Positions 14,610 to 27,400 of a stretch of DNA of 64,000 bases are shown in pieces. Every line of letters begins with the position of its first letter. Position 1 is the stretch's first letter. This DNA is from Tomocerus qinae (taxonomy: Eukaryota > Arthropoda > Collembola > Entomobryomorpha > Tomoceridae). The DNA lies in NCBI GenBank assembly GCA_020055645.1, contig CM034546.1, positions 93,186,001-93,250,000 of the forward strand, read 5' to 3'. The position numbers and the translations under genes are program-made. The notes under the pieces are model-generated. The model searched no databases. It saw nothing but the letters and a program-made list of their open reading frames with translations, and was not told where the DNA came from.

Positions 14610-17600
14610 TTTCCTTAGGGAAAATAATTTAAACTCGATTACTTCCACATAATACTCTTTCGTTATCTACTATCGTCCTCATTAATGTCTTAGTATTTGG
14701 GAAGTGATACTTTAACCAGTTAGTCAAACAATACAAAGAAATGTTGTAGCAGAATTCCTTAGAAAGGTATGTACGTTGAATTATCAACAAATGCCCTACT
14801 TGTAGCAAACCATGTATAGTAAAGGACAACCAAGTAGGAAAGCAAAGAAAGCTCCGGTTTTAATTGTTCTACGTAGCTCGGTACCAGATCCGATTCCGTA
14901 CAGGAACGGGACTCAGGAATCTCATTTTATTCGGAAAATTAGGAAACATATGACAAGCAGTAAAAATAAAAGTTTGCAATGACAAGCAAATCTAGTGAGT
15001 TTAAAAATTGATTAGAAATGGAGAGACCAGTCTCATGTTATCGAAATGAATATGGATCTAGACATTTAAATTGGAATGTAGAACAGTAATGAAGTGTTTA
15101 GATGGTGATAAATATAGAGGTAAGGAGTAACTAAAATTAAAAATACCTGCACAAAAAAACTCCATCTCCTGTCTCCTCCATCCTAATACAGATTAAACTA
15201 ACTTCCATAGAGTTTCACTTCTAAACCAATCCGACCGAAAGATTTAATATATTTACAAAACACTCAATATTCCTTACTAAATTCTACTCCCTAATCTGAG
15301 TAGCAACTTTAGAGTCCTTAGTTGATGTGCTCTGCCACAAACAAATGGGCATCATAGATAAACGGTTCACAATTCACTACCAACTTAACTGACTATAATA
15401 GTCTATACTAATATCTCGTACATACATATTTAGTACAGAGTGTAGTCAAATTTATAACAGACAGAAAGAGTGAATTTAACTGTGCACAGAAAATTATCGC
15501 ACAGTATTTTGACGGATGATCTGAACTAAAGTACCAAGAGTGCTAATTGAATTCAAATTCTTTCATCCGTGTTCCATTTACTTAAATTAGAGTCGTAAAA
15601 TATGAAATATGTGAACTACATGAATTACACTAATCTGAATACTCTTCCAATCATTCTAAGTATAAATATACTACTACATGTACTAAATACTCTTGCGTTT
15701 AATCCTATCACTTCGTAATGTTTATAACACACTGTACAATACATACCCCATCCAAAATCCAATCTGGTACTACATGTAATCAAAGATACTACACTACTCG
15801 TAATAATGTTAAGACTAACCCAGGTAATAAGGTATACAATTAGACTATTCCTGACTTAAAACGAGTACACAAAATACACATACCTTCATAGAAATCAATT
15901 TTAGGTAAATACACAACAACTAGTCTCAAGTAAGTTAGTAGTTTCAATTTCATCGTATGTAAACATACACATAGAAGAATGATGAATAGACTAAACCGAT
16001 CGTAGCCTTAGAATCACGTAGAACTTAAACAACCTAACCAAACCACTACCTTAATCTTATAAAACTGAATGATAAGTATATTGGGATGTAAACCATATAC
16101 ATTATGTGTTCCATGAAGTTACAAGTTCAACCTTATAAGCTCAATACTCACGTACTGTTGTTAGACTTGACCTCGAGTCGATCGAATCGATATATGATAT
16201 AATTAATTACTATATTTAATTCAACTTTCTCCCTAAAAACTTTCATCTTCAGTCATTTGTAGTATTTAATCTCGTTAGTTATACACACAATGTTTTCTAT
16301 ACACCTTAAAATCAGTACTGTGTAATGTCAATAATCTCTAAGAAGAATTAAACATGTAGCATAAATATAGATAATATGAACAATAACATGAAAGGTTTAA
16401 TTTATAGTACCTATTTACCTTCTAACATAAGTGTAGTTGATAGCAATTAGTACACATAGGACATTGACACATAAAAAAATCGATTGACTTAGCACTATTA
16501 GCGAATGAAGGGAACTTTTCTTTAGGATCAGTTATGAAAATAATAATGTACTGTGCTGTATTGTGAAATTGAGCCCGGTCCTGCCCTTTCTGAATTACCT
16601 ATACGGATAGAAAGCATTAGACAACGTAAAAGACCAATTGTAATAAATGTGAATGTACTACTGAGTGCTTTACTTTTTAAAGTGGCCAACTTGATTTACT
16701 CTGTACTTGCCTTGTCTATTAGTATTCGATTGTTTACCCTTGTTACTCGAAATAGGATGTTGTTCCTTGTATAAATATTAAAGATGCGGATGAAAGTTTT
16801 TCTATGTACTGTTACCGTAATAGAATGTTGTATGTACATATAAAGTATATCTTTTATTGACAATTCATTTTACTATGAACACAACGAAAGACCTTCCATA
16901 AAAGTTAAAATTACCTTCGTACTTCATTGTAAACTGACAAAATAGTAACTACAGAAAAATTGTATTTCATAGTTAACATAAAAATTGTTATTGAACAAAA
17001 TAGTAGGAAAAGCAAAGAGAGAGATGTAAAGATATGGAAATAATTGTGAATGTATAAAAGTGAAAATTGCATTTTATAACGTTTAATTAAGTACACGTGT
17101 ACAGTTGTATATCTTGTTTAATTATATTATTGTGTACTACACACCCGCATCTACATTAAATTAAGGAAAGATGGACATGTTGATAAGGTAAGTACTCCCG
17201 ATGGATTGATGATTGTAAACTTGATACTTGAATAGGATAATGTTGGTTTCTTATTGATACTAACCGTCAAATGAGGCCCACAAATATAATTGAACATTGA
17301 TACTAAATAAATACTCTCGTCGAAAATATAAGGTTATTGTTAGGAAATTAGGTTATAAAACAGTACCTACATAATAATGCCAAAACGTAATTGGTACATG
17401 CACAATAAGGTGTAGGATAAGATGCAATTACCTATGTGAATACTTAATTATAGCATACTACAATACTGTGACAAATTATGACATAACGTGACACAAGTCA
17501 GTGACTTAATTGAATTTCGGTGACCTTCAGAGTGCATAGAAAGGTACGCTGTGCGTAATCCTTTACTTATTATTACTACTACTGATATAAATAATGTAAC

Positions 17601-18055
17601 AATAATAAATACATACGTATAAATTACTCGGTGCGTACAATACCTATATAACTTACTGTAGGGATACAAAGCAAACTTAACGAAGACAAAGACAAAAATG
17701 CCTGTGAAAGACTCGTGTCATCGAAATTATGATGAAATGGGAATGTTATTATTGTAAGTAATAATGATGTAACTTCCTTTGTTATTTTAAATTAAATAAA
17801 TTTCATTCACTAATATCAACATGTTCAAACATTATATACGGTTATATCACATTCATCACGCCTTTGCATTGCACTATCAAAACCCACAATAACACCGATT
17901 GCAGACACGGAAGCAAGTTCGTTGTAGAATGTGTAAAATGCAGATGCAAGAGATATTTAGAACAGTTTATGGAAGATTTTGTGAATTTATGACCTTTTTA
18001 ATTTCTATTCTGTACCGACCGGCCACTTTTATAACTCAAGCACGAACGAATAATC
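14610..18055. other. Intergenic region without a supported gene
   Basis: The start holds the 3' untranslated region of scramblase-like gene 2. The remainder is AT-rich with only short unsupported open frames. No tRNA-like fold or strong repeat was noticed. Confidence 0.45.
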
Positions 18056-18328
18056 CACTCACAGTAGCTTGATCCCCATGGCTACTCCCCCACATACAGT
18101 AATGTAATACACAAAATAACAAAAATTTTGCACCCAAGTTTCGATTTTTGAATGGGATCTTGGGTGGCTGCCCAACACATGGAGTCAATAGCAACAGCAA
18201 TTTGCAGAATCTACACCCAAATTGCCAATGCCATGAGCTTCTCCAACTTGGGTGCAAAATTTTTGTTATTTTGGGTATTACATTACTGTATGTGGGGGAG
18301 TAGCCATGGGGATCAAACTACTGTGAAT
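18056..18328. mobile_element. Foldback (MITE-like) element upstream of LRRC59
   Basis: Two arms of about 83 bp, 18056–18140 and 18246–18328, are near-perfect inverted copies separated by about 105 bp. Both carry the segments CATGGCTACTCCCCCACATA and its complement, and AAAATTTTTGTTATTTTG. The loop contains CAATAGCAACAGCAATTTGC. A related, more degraded copy of loop and right arm occurs at about 27225–27605 inside the SNAPC4 gene. There is no transposase gene, which fits a non-autonomous element. Target-site duplications were not confidently defined. Confidence 0.75.
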
Positions 18329-18581
18329 CCACTATTTCACATTCCACCCACATCCCACTTCTTATTGCAAAATTGTTTGGTTGTCTTGGTTTATTCATCC
18401 ATTCCAATATTTCACTAACTTGAACCAAGGATGGTATAAACTTGAACGTTTTAGTGCGTGAATCGTTCCAAAAAATAATTTTATTCATGTGAAGGTTCCA
18501 AGAAAAAATTGAACTCAAAAATTCTACAAAAGTGTTAGCAAAGTATACTAGGAACCGCCTTTGGTTTAAAAGAGGATTACA

Positions 18582-19878
18582 ATGTCTTTCCATGCAGATC
18601 CATTAGATAGTACTAGCATAAATTTGACCAGTGAAGACTTGGTGGATGTTCCTCTAGACGAAATTGTGAAATATCCTCAAGTTCTGTATGTTGACTTGTC
18701 CATAAACAACATTCGAAGCTTAAACAAGGATTTTGCTCCAAAGCTTTCTAATATTGTTCACTTGGATTTGAGTAAAAACTGCCTGGAGAAATTACCTTCA
18801 AATTTCGGACTATTGAGCAATCTCCAGCATTTGGATTTATACAGCAACAAAGTATGATCTAACAAGAGTTGAGAAATTATTGGCATAAAAACATGTACAT
18901 TAAAAACTATGCAGGTTTTCATATTTAAAATATTATTTAATTCCAGATTCAGAGTTTGCCAGTGAGTATGGCAAACATGAAAAAGCTCGTTTGGTTAGAT
19001 ATGAAAGATAACCCTATAAATAGCTGCTTGAAAGAAGTTGTTGGTGAGTTCTGGAACGCCGAGGAATGCAAGGCTGCTGCGAATAATATTGTATTTTTCA
19101 TGTCTCAAGTCAAAATGTTCATTAAGAATGTTAAAGACTTTGAGTACCAAAATGTTCACAGCTGTAAGCACATAATTAGTAGAATTTTTATTTATAGTTA
19201 TCCGACCATTTCTATACTTTCATAAACTTTAACTTTGAATCTTATCTAGTCACTCTCAAAACGAATCCGTTTTCTACAATCTTTAATCCTTCTGTCTGCA
19301 GTGACCTTACAGGTAAAAGATGTTAAGAAAATTCTATTAGTGTCAAATACACCCGTAAATAGTTTTCCCATTTGTAGAGTCACTCGAAAACCCAGAATTG
19401 AAATATGACAATAACAATGCTGCTATTGATATGAATGGCAGTGAATCCAATGCAAACAAATGGAATAGTCTCAAGAGTCTCAAACGAAGTAACACAAAAA
19501 GCAAAAAATATATAATAAATATTTTTAAGTTACTCTGATCCGATTTTACATGGGGTAGGAAAGTAGAATGATGAGATTCAATAATATGATTTCAAGAATA
19601 TATTTTTAACAGTTTATATATGCATGACAGATTTGATTTTATCAACCGTGTGGCTCTTTGTAATGATGGTTTGTGCGATATTATTCTCTGTTGTCCTCTA
19701 TGGCCCTGGAACTGTGGAATCAATGCTTGCAACTTTTGGTTGTAATAACCCTGTTGATCATTTCATTGGAAAAATCCACAAAAATATACAGTATTACGTT
19801 TCAAAAGTCATCCCTGCATTTCCTCTGGTAAAAGATAGTGTACCTCAACGAAGCTGGTATCAAAAACTCGGTTTTTGA
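18582..19878 (+). CDS. LRRC59: Leucine-rich repeat-containing protein 59 (LRRC59) orthologue
   Basis: Five exons, 18582–18851, 18947–19163, 19302–19312 (11 nt), 19380–19488 and 19613–19878, give 290 residues, close to the ~307 of the human protein. Four leucine-rich repeats are visible (VLYVDLSINNI, IVHLDLSKNCL, LQHLDLYSNKI, LVWLDMKDNPI). A cysteine/alanine-rich cap (EECKAAANNIV) follows, in the place LRRC59 has its conserved cap. The linker is short and lysine/serine-rich, then a single membrane helix (TVWLFVMMVCAILFSVVL) precedes a lumenal tail. LRRC59 is a tail-anchored endoplasmic reticulum protein linked to ribosomes and to nuclear import of some growth factors. The charged coiled segment found in vertebrates is shortened. 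The 11-nt exon is needed to keep frame: direct joining of exon 2 to exon 4 makes a stop. Confidence 0.85.
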
Positions 19879-20560
19879 AAAATTACATTGCAGTGCTATA
19901 CTCAGAAACCGAAAAAGGTTGTTCTTGAAGTCGATGCTATGCTTAATTCTTATACAAAATTAGCTTACACAATATTAAAAGTGTTTCCATGCTATGCTAA
20001 AAGTACGAAGTGTTGTGCAATTGTAGTAGTAAAAAAATTTCTATGCATTTACATTAAACAAGTGTATATATAGAGTAGATTCAGATTCTCATTTTTACCT
20101 CTCAGATTCAATCATCTCCACCACTGGCTCCACTCCACTCCACCTATAACATGTCTCTAATGCGTATATCTGATTGTTTTAAATGTGACATGCTATGATT
20201 ATGTATGACACAAATAATTGACACACGAGAGAGACATGACACAAACTACATACAACCCGACCCGATCACGCTCGGGATATTATGAGGCCCAAATTGCCAA
20301 GTATAGTACAATGCAAGTGCCAAGTAGTTTCATTTGTACAACTTTGAATGAACGTTTTTAAATGAATGCTATAATATAATTTAAACCTTGTTCAGCTAGC
20401 TATGATAAAACCAACTAAAACATCTACACCTCAAGCAAGGGCTTGCACCCCCGGAAACAATAAGTAGATAGGTGCATTACCATATCGGGATTCGGGTGCT
20501 CGATATAATTAGCAATCTCGAAACATTTATCTCACTCGCTATTTCTCGACCTCTAAGGTG
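19879..20560. other. Region downstream of LRRC59
   Basis: 3' untranslated and intergenic sequence. No gene or repeat family was recognised. Confidence 0.4.
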
Positions 20561-20579
20561 GAGTCGCAAGCCCATGGTA

Positions 20580-20815
20580 GTTGGACTTCAAGGCTGTATT
20601 AAGGGGGGGCATTGGGGGCAAATGCCCCCCGAAATCCAAGAAAAGGGAAAATTTTTTCTCAAAATAGCAAAAAATTTCGCGCGATTTTATGTGATTTTTA
20701 GGGTGTTTTTGACTTATTTTAGACGAAATAAGACAAAATTTTCCACGCTTCGCGCGATTATGCCTAATACATATAAGTTTACGACGTCATTGCCCCCTCC
20801 GAAATCGACTTCTAA
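20580..20815. repeat. Candidate short interspersed or MITE-like repeat with G/C-rich ends
   Basis: The left edge contains GGGGGGCATTGGGGGCAAATGCCCCCC, an internal palindrome. The right edge has CATTGCCCCCTCC, complementary to the left end. Between them lies a strongly AT-rich stretch with two CGCGCGATT-type motifs. Base composition differs sharply from the neighbourhood. The termini look like terminal inverted repeats of a small non-autonomous element, but boundaries are uncertain. Confidence 0.45.
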
Positions 20816-20841
20816 ATACGGTACTGTTGGATATAGTCCGT

Positions 20842-20919
20842 CAGAGCCCTGTGCAGAGCCTTGTGCAGTGCCCAGAGCCCTGTGCAGAGCCTTGTGCAGT
20901 GCCCAGAGCCCTGTGCAGA
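20842..20919. repeat. 31-bp tandem repeat, about 2.5 copies
   Basis: The unit beginning CAGAGCCCTGTGCAGAGCC starts at 20842, 20873 and 20904, an exact 31-bp period. Each unit itself holds two half-copies of AGAGCC(C/T)TGTGCAG. It is unusually GC-rich for this window and lies about 500 bp upstream of the SNAPC4 start. Confidence 0.85.
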
Positions 20920-21429
20920 CTGTACACGCACAGGCACCACACAACACTATATAGCACTATTGTTTTTAGAAGCGGCCGCCGCCCGAACTCTTAAACACAA
21001 CAGGCTTCACCTTCACCTAACCTTCACCCTATCACTTCAACTATGCACTACACTACACTAACTACCTCGCTCGACGAAGCTAATACCTCAAAGTTCTGTT
21101 AGGAAAATTATTATTGCTGTAAGTTGTCACTTGCCATAAGTAGTTTGTTTTTATCATTTGCGAATGCGGAATTGAAATGGTAAGTTAAATCTTAAGTCGT
21201 TGTTACTTTTTTATTCAGTATATATTCTTGACTTGAGTTTGAGTGCATAATGAATTATTTACAATACAATAATTGATATTGAAAGAATGGTGTTATTAAT
21301 GTAATGATTAAAGGTTTTTTGATGGTTATTATTTACTTTTGACTTTGTAGTGTGAGAAATAGATGACTTCTAGAGAGACGAGTTTATTTGGAAAAGATTC
21401 ATTGCTAACCAATATTGCTTGAGGTTGAA

Positions 21430-24400
21430 ATGGTCGAAGTTGCCCAAGAAATGGCGTTGGACACCGGAAACCATGCTGAAATGCTGAAGAGAGAATTAGT
21501 CGTTGACGATGGTGAAGTGCCTGGTTGCAGCCAATGGTTTAAAATGGACACCGAAACTGAAGAATGTCATTTTCATTTCAATGCACAGGAAGAACAGGTG
21601 GAAGATATGAAATTTGTCGAAGAAATTGAAAAGTTAAAAGGTGGTTTTGTAACGGAGTTAGACTTACCGGAAGAAGATGAAATTGAGGATGACAACATCG
21701 ATGTAGTATCAGACTCCGATGGGGAAGATAGTGAAGATGAAACCAACGAAATGGATACTCCAGAAATGGCTTCACCAAATGCAGATAAATCCGAACGGTG
21801 TCCACATCCTGCACCAAGGAAGGGTCGAGGTCGTCGAAGCCAAAAAAGAAAGATCGATGAAGTAGCGGTACAAAGTGAAGCTTCCACTGTTGTGAGCATA
21901 CTGAAGCACAGAAAATGTAAGTAAAGCATCCATGATAACAATAAGAAAGATGGTCAATTAAATAAAATAGATAAAAAAGAAATACCTTTCTCACAATTGC
22001 AAGTCTATTTCGAAACGAAAAGGTCCGCTTTTAAAGCTGTGAAAAAGGCTGAAATAAAATTGAGTGTAAAATAAATATATTTAGTAATGTCGGATAGTCA
22101 TAATGAAGTTAGGCTAGTCTTACTTTTAATGTCCAAACTTTTTTATTACACCCCTGTTTATGTTTATACACCACGGTGCAATTTTGCAACTTGTTCATGT
22201 GCCCTTTCGGCTTTCGGGCCCTTTACACAGTACCCTATACTCAGCAATTCCATTTCAATCTAAAAAAAATTGACCACCAAACAGGCCATTGTAAAGGATT
22301 CAGTGTGTTGCACCTATAATTCAGTTTGTAAATCCGTTTGAATTGAAACTATTGACCATACCACGAAATATATAAATTTTGGAACGTGCCCCTAAAAATT
22401 GTCATTTATTACCTTTTGATGTTCTCATATAAATACTACGATTGTCAAATGAAAGCGTAAAAATTACGTTTACGGTGCAAATATTATTTGTTTCTCATCT
22501 GGTCGTAGCATAAAAAAGAAATTTTCCGAAATTCCAGCTGGAATTTCAGACCCCCTCCTCCCGTTTTAGATCTGTAGCGATTTCTTAGACAGAAATCACC
22601 AAAAACTGAGAAAAAGAAAAAGTGAGATTTATGTTTAATGGGAAATTTTTAAATAGAAATTTGGCCTTGACTTCAGATTTTTTCTGAAAAGGAACTTGGT
22701 AAAACTAATCTTATAATCTGTTTTTAGCATATGTCCTCTTTTCTTTAATTTCCATCTTTCTTTCATAGTGGTCTCTCTCGGTTTTCACGTTTTAGAAACT
22801 AAGAAAGTCTAGAGACTGTTAATGACTGTATGGACATACATTTGACCACAGACAATCATCATATTATACTATCGTCCTACGATTCGCATCTCGTATGTGT
22901 ATCCATATACTATACCACCGCTGTGTTATAACTCCACCCTACCTTAGTTCACTTCACCCGTCAATTTTTTCTGGTACCTTTTTGGTAGATCTAAGCGGAC
23001 GTGAACAAAATTTGGGCTCCCAATGCGAAAATGCAATAATTTAGACTTTTGGGGGCCAAAATGTTGTTTTTTGTGAGCCCAATTCTGTCTGTCGCTCGCA
23101 CCGGTATGATCCGCAATGGTTTCTTCAATGCAATGTAATGGACTTATGTTGAAAATTGGTAAAACAATTACAAACCCTGATAAAGTATAAGAATCCTATT
23201 GTACTTGATTGTAATCATAATTTTTTATTTGATTGATTCACGAATCGCAGCGTTAAAGGAAGATTGCCTTGGAGGAATTGACGTTGGACCACGGATGGAC
23301 AAACGGCTTATTCCCCTTATGAATTGGGAACAGGATGCAATAAAATCCAAGAATAATGAAACCGTAACGATAAAGCAAATGAAATTTTATATGGGGTTTC
23401 TTGAGTCACTTAAAAAGCGATTATATGCAGAGCATTTAAAATGGCTGTTTGCTAAATCCGACAAAAGAGCAGCATCTCGGGATAAATATACTAAAACATT
23501 AACAGAAGATAAAGTTAAAACACCATTAAGTTTGGAGTGGACCACTAGATTTTGTAGAAAATATCGTCAATATTACCCCATATTACGAGGAGAAACTGTG
23601 CGTGATAGAATTCTATTTACTTCAGCTGTGAAAAGCATCCAGAGTCGAGTGTTAAGCGATTTGATGAAGATCGGTGATGGGAATTGGAGTGCTCGACAAC
23701 ACATAGTTCAGATGATTAATTTTATAGAAAATATTATGGCATCGAAAACTTTACTTGCGGATAAATTTGAGAAGCAGTACAATGCTGCAACTGGAGTGAA
23801 TGTAAAATTGGACGAAACCAGTATCTGGGGAATGAAACCTCTCAGATTAGCATTGGATAGACCCTATTTTAAAACTGAGGATGGAATGCTTGCCGGGCCG
23901 AATCCTCCTGATGGACAAGAGTTACAACAAAAATACAGTCGATGTTTTTTCAGGCGTGATATGCAGAAATGGACTACAAAAGATATAATTGCTTTGAAAC
24001 AGTGTATTAAAGAAGTTCTTATTGAAAGAAAATTGAATTTCGTGCGGGGAAGATATCAAGACTTAGTTCAAGATTCTCGTGTTCAAAAAGCAAAGGATGA
24101 GGCTGCTGCAGGCACTGGGGATGGATTGCCCTCTGAACCGGTAAAACGAAAAAGAGGGCGACCAAAGAAAGCTGACGTTTTAAAGGAGGAGCAGTTTGGA
24201 AAAATATATCCAGTGTTGACCATTTTACCCAATGGAATTGTTGTGAGAACACAGGTTAGCCCTAAATTACTTGGGGAGTGGAGGACACATGAAGAACGGC
24301 GAATTAAGAATCTTAATTACGAGGCTGTACTAATGGAAGAAAATGGCAAAATTGATTGGGATGCTGTATCTCAGAAAATGGTACATAATATTCTAATATG

Positions 24401-27400
24401 AAATTATTTTATTATTGCTAACTAGGATTTCAATGGCTTCGCACCAACTGGGTTGCCAAAATATTTTGATGCCTGACATACATACATCTGACATTAATAC
24501 ATGGGCTTTTTGTTATGCTACAGTTTCTCAATAAATAATTTCTTACAATACAGGGCTAAAATTGCATAAATGACAGGTTTTAACCTAACTCAAGACACTG
24601 CCAGAAGAATGTTAGAGCATAGCATGATACTAAGATATTTGTAAGCTATATTATAATTACATATTTCAAAATTATAATTTTAAATGAAATGAAATGGGCT
24701 CACCAGGCATCAGCTACTGGTGACTATCCAATTCACCCTAGTTCATCTTAAAGACCCCTTTCAAATTGTAAAATTATCCCAATTTTAGGAATTTGATTTT
24801 TTGAAAAACTATTTAAGGAGACTCTCCACGCACGCCTGCATAGCAACCACAACCACACTGGCCTATCTAAATGCATGTTAAAAAATGTTTTACATCCGAC
24901 TTTATTCTTCCCGAAGGATAAGCCCGATTTTTATGGGACTTACATTTTTGGAATCCAGGAATATCCAGTAACAGATTCTATAATTCTGATGTTTGATATT
25001 GTTCCTTTAAATGGTTTTAAAAAAATCAAATTCCTAAAATGGGACAATTTAAAATTTCTTTAGGAATTAGATTTTTTAAAACTATTTAAAGGAACAATGA
25101 CAAACATCAGAATTATAGAATCTGCTACTGGATGTTCCTGGATTCCAAACCTGTAAGTACCATCAAAATGAACTGCTTGGTTCAGGAGGAATTTCGCCAA
25201 ATGTAACGGCAGTTTTAACATGCATTTTGATACTCCCTTGTGGTTGCTATGTAGGTGTGTAGTCCATACTTAAAGGAACAATGTCAAAAATCAGAATTAT
25301 ACGTTCTGTGCTTGGATATTGAGTTAAACCCCAAGAGATGAACAAATTGGATTTGGAATATGGCTGCGAATAACCTGTATTGTACATGTTATAGAAAACC
25401 GAGTGATATTGTATAGCTAGTTAAGGAACAATGTATGGTACTAAGAAAAATGATGGCTTTGCTTTGATGTAAATATTTAGTCATTTCAGGTACCTTATTT
25501 TTATTTGTGTGATTTTGACAATTAAGAACAGCAAATTAATTGCAATATTTTGTCATTTTAGGTGCTAATAATTATTACTTTAACAAAATGAATAATGAAT
25601 GAATTTGTGGTAAACACGTAAAATAAAATTAGGCAATGTCAATATCACGTAATATGCAGATATGGTTAAGGTAAAGTTATTGTCGTCAGCTCGTGTCGGT
25701 TTCTTTGGCCGACCTGGTTTTATTCGCTTTAGCCTTTTCCGCCTTTGATATAACCTCTTTGTCACCTTTTAACCTGCCGATTCCTATAACATGCTTGCGA
25801 ATATTTTGTTTCAGAAAATGTGGACAAGTACAAATAGAAAAAGAAATTGTCGGGTTGTCCTTGTTTGCTCAGAGATTAAGTCGTCGTTAAAAAGCGCCAG
25901 TGTTTTGTTTGGGCTACCGAAGTCTTTTGACTTAAACTTTTAGACGCAGCAGTGCAACATAACATATTATTAGACCTGTTTTATACTTATCACTATCAAT
26001 TCACTTTCACGTTTTGTGACGTCACTACAATTTTGTAAATTAGCAAAAATATGTTTCCAATGTGGTTTCCAACGTAATGACGTCATTTTGACGTCACTAA
26101 ACGTGAAAGTGAGAAGTATAAAACAGGTCTTACTCCGTTCTCATTTGATTTCAGTACTCTTGGATACGTATTATTATTACTTATTATACTTGCTCTCATC
26201 AAACCCATCATCATCTTGTCTTAAGGTGGCTGTTCCTTTATTATTTCGAAATTCGAAGTTTTGAAATATTTCGAAATTCGAATAAAAATATGCTTTTAAT
26301 AATAGCCGAAACCCATAGCCCTACTGACCGACAAGCTAACTGAGGATGCAAACACAAGAATATACTCAAAATAACAAAATGTTTACGTTTACACCCGAGT
26401 TCCTAATTTTGAATGGGTTATGTACTGTTGCCTCAGAGTTTTCGTATACTTTTTCTGACCACACTCAAAAACGATTCTGATTGGTCGAAATGTTTTTCGA
26501 TTAGCCAATGAAATTGCAGAGATTCATAATCAAATTCTATATGCTCCCTAGTAACTACCCCAAGGGGTAACATTTCATGTAACAATGCTCTCAATGGTGA
26601 ATAGCTGTGCAATTATGGTAAGATAATGCAAACTAAGAGTCTTACATTATCGGAAACTCATTTTACGTTGAAATCTTATTCGTAGACAGAGTGACAGAGA
26701 ACCGAGTATCGGAAGTATAATTTAAAGCAACAAAGTGCTTTATTATACTTTAAACAGTGAACACTGAATATATCAATCCTTAAATATTATTACGGGCGGG
26801 CAAGTATTTACTGGCGTGAATGGTATAACAATAAATCACATTTCTAAGGATTGATATATTCAGTGTTCACTGTTTAAAGTATAATAAAGCACTTTGTTGC
26901 TTTAAATTATACTCTTCCTATACTCGGTTCTCTGTCACTCTGTCTACGAATAAGATTTCAACGTAAAATGAGTTTTCGATAATGTAAAACCTTTAGTTTG
27001 CATTATCGTACCATATTGCACAGCTATTCACCATTGAGAGCATTGTTACATGAAATGTTACCCCTTGGGGTAGTTACTAGGGAGCATATAGAATTTGATT
27101 ATGAATCTCTGCAATTTCATTGGCTAATCGAAAAACATTTCGACCAATCAGAATCGTTTTTGAGTGTGGTCAGAATTTGAAAAAGTATACGAAACCTGCG
27201 AGTCAACGTAGCTGTTTAACACAGGGAGCCAATAGCAACAGTAATCTGCAGAATCTTCATAAATGTAGCTCCTACCTCTTTTGGTGAAGTCAATGAGGAT
27301 GTGTTTTGTTTAGCTCTCCTTCTTCTGCCACCAGTTTGAATAAGATAAAAGTGGATAAAAGCGAGGGGATTAGTGGCTGTATCCATGACCACGGGCTTTT

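Noticed and set aside
16553-16774. 73-codon open frame between scramblase-like gene 2 and LRRC59
   Set aside because: No splice partners, family resemblance or start context to support it.
20472-20954. 160-codon open frame on the plus strand
   Set aside because: It runs through the G/C-ended repeat and the 31-bp tandem repeat; the C-terminal Cys/Ala/Leu periodicity is a product of the repeat, and no family is recognisable.
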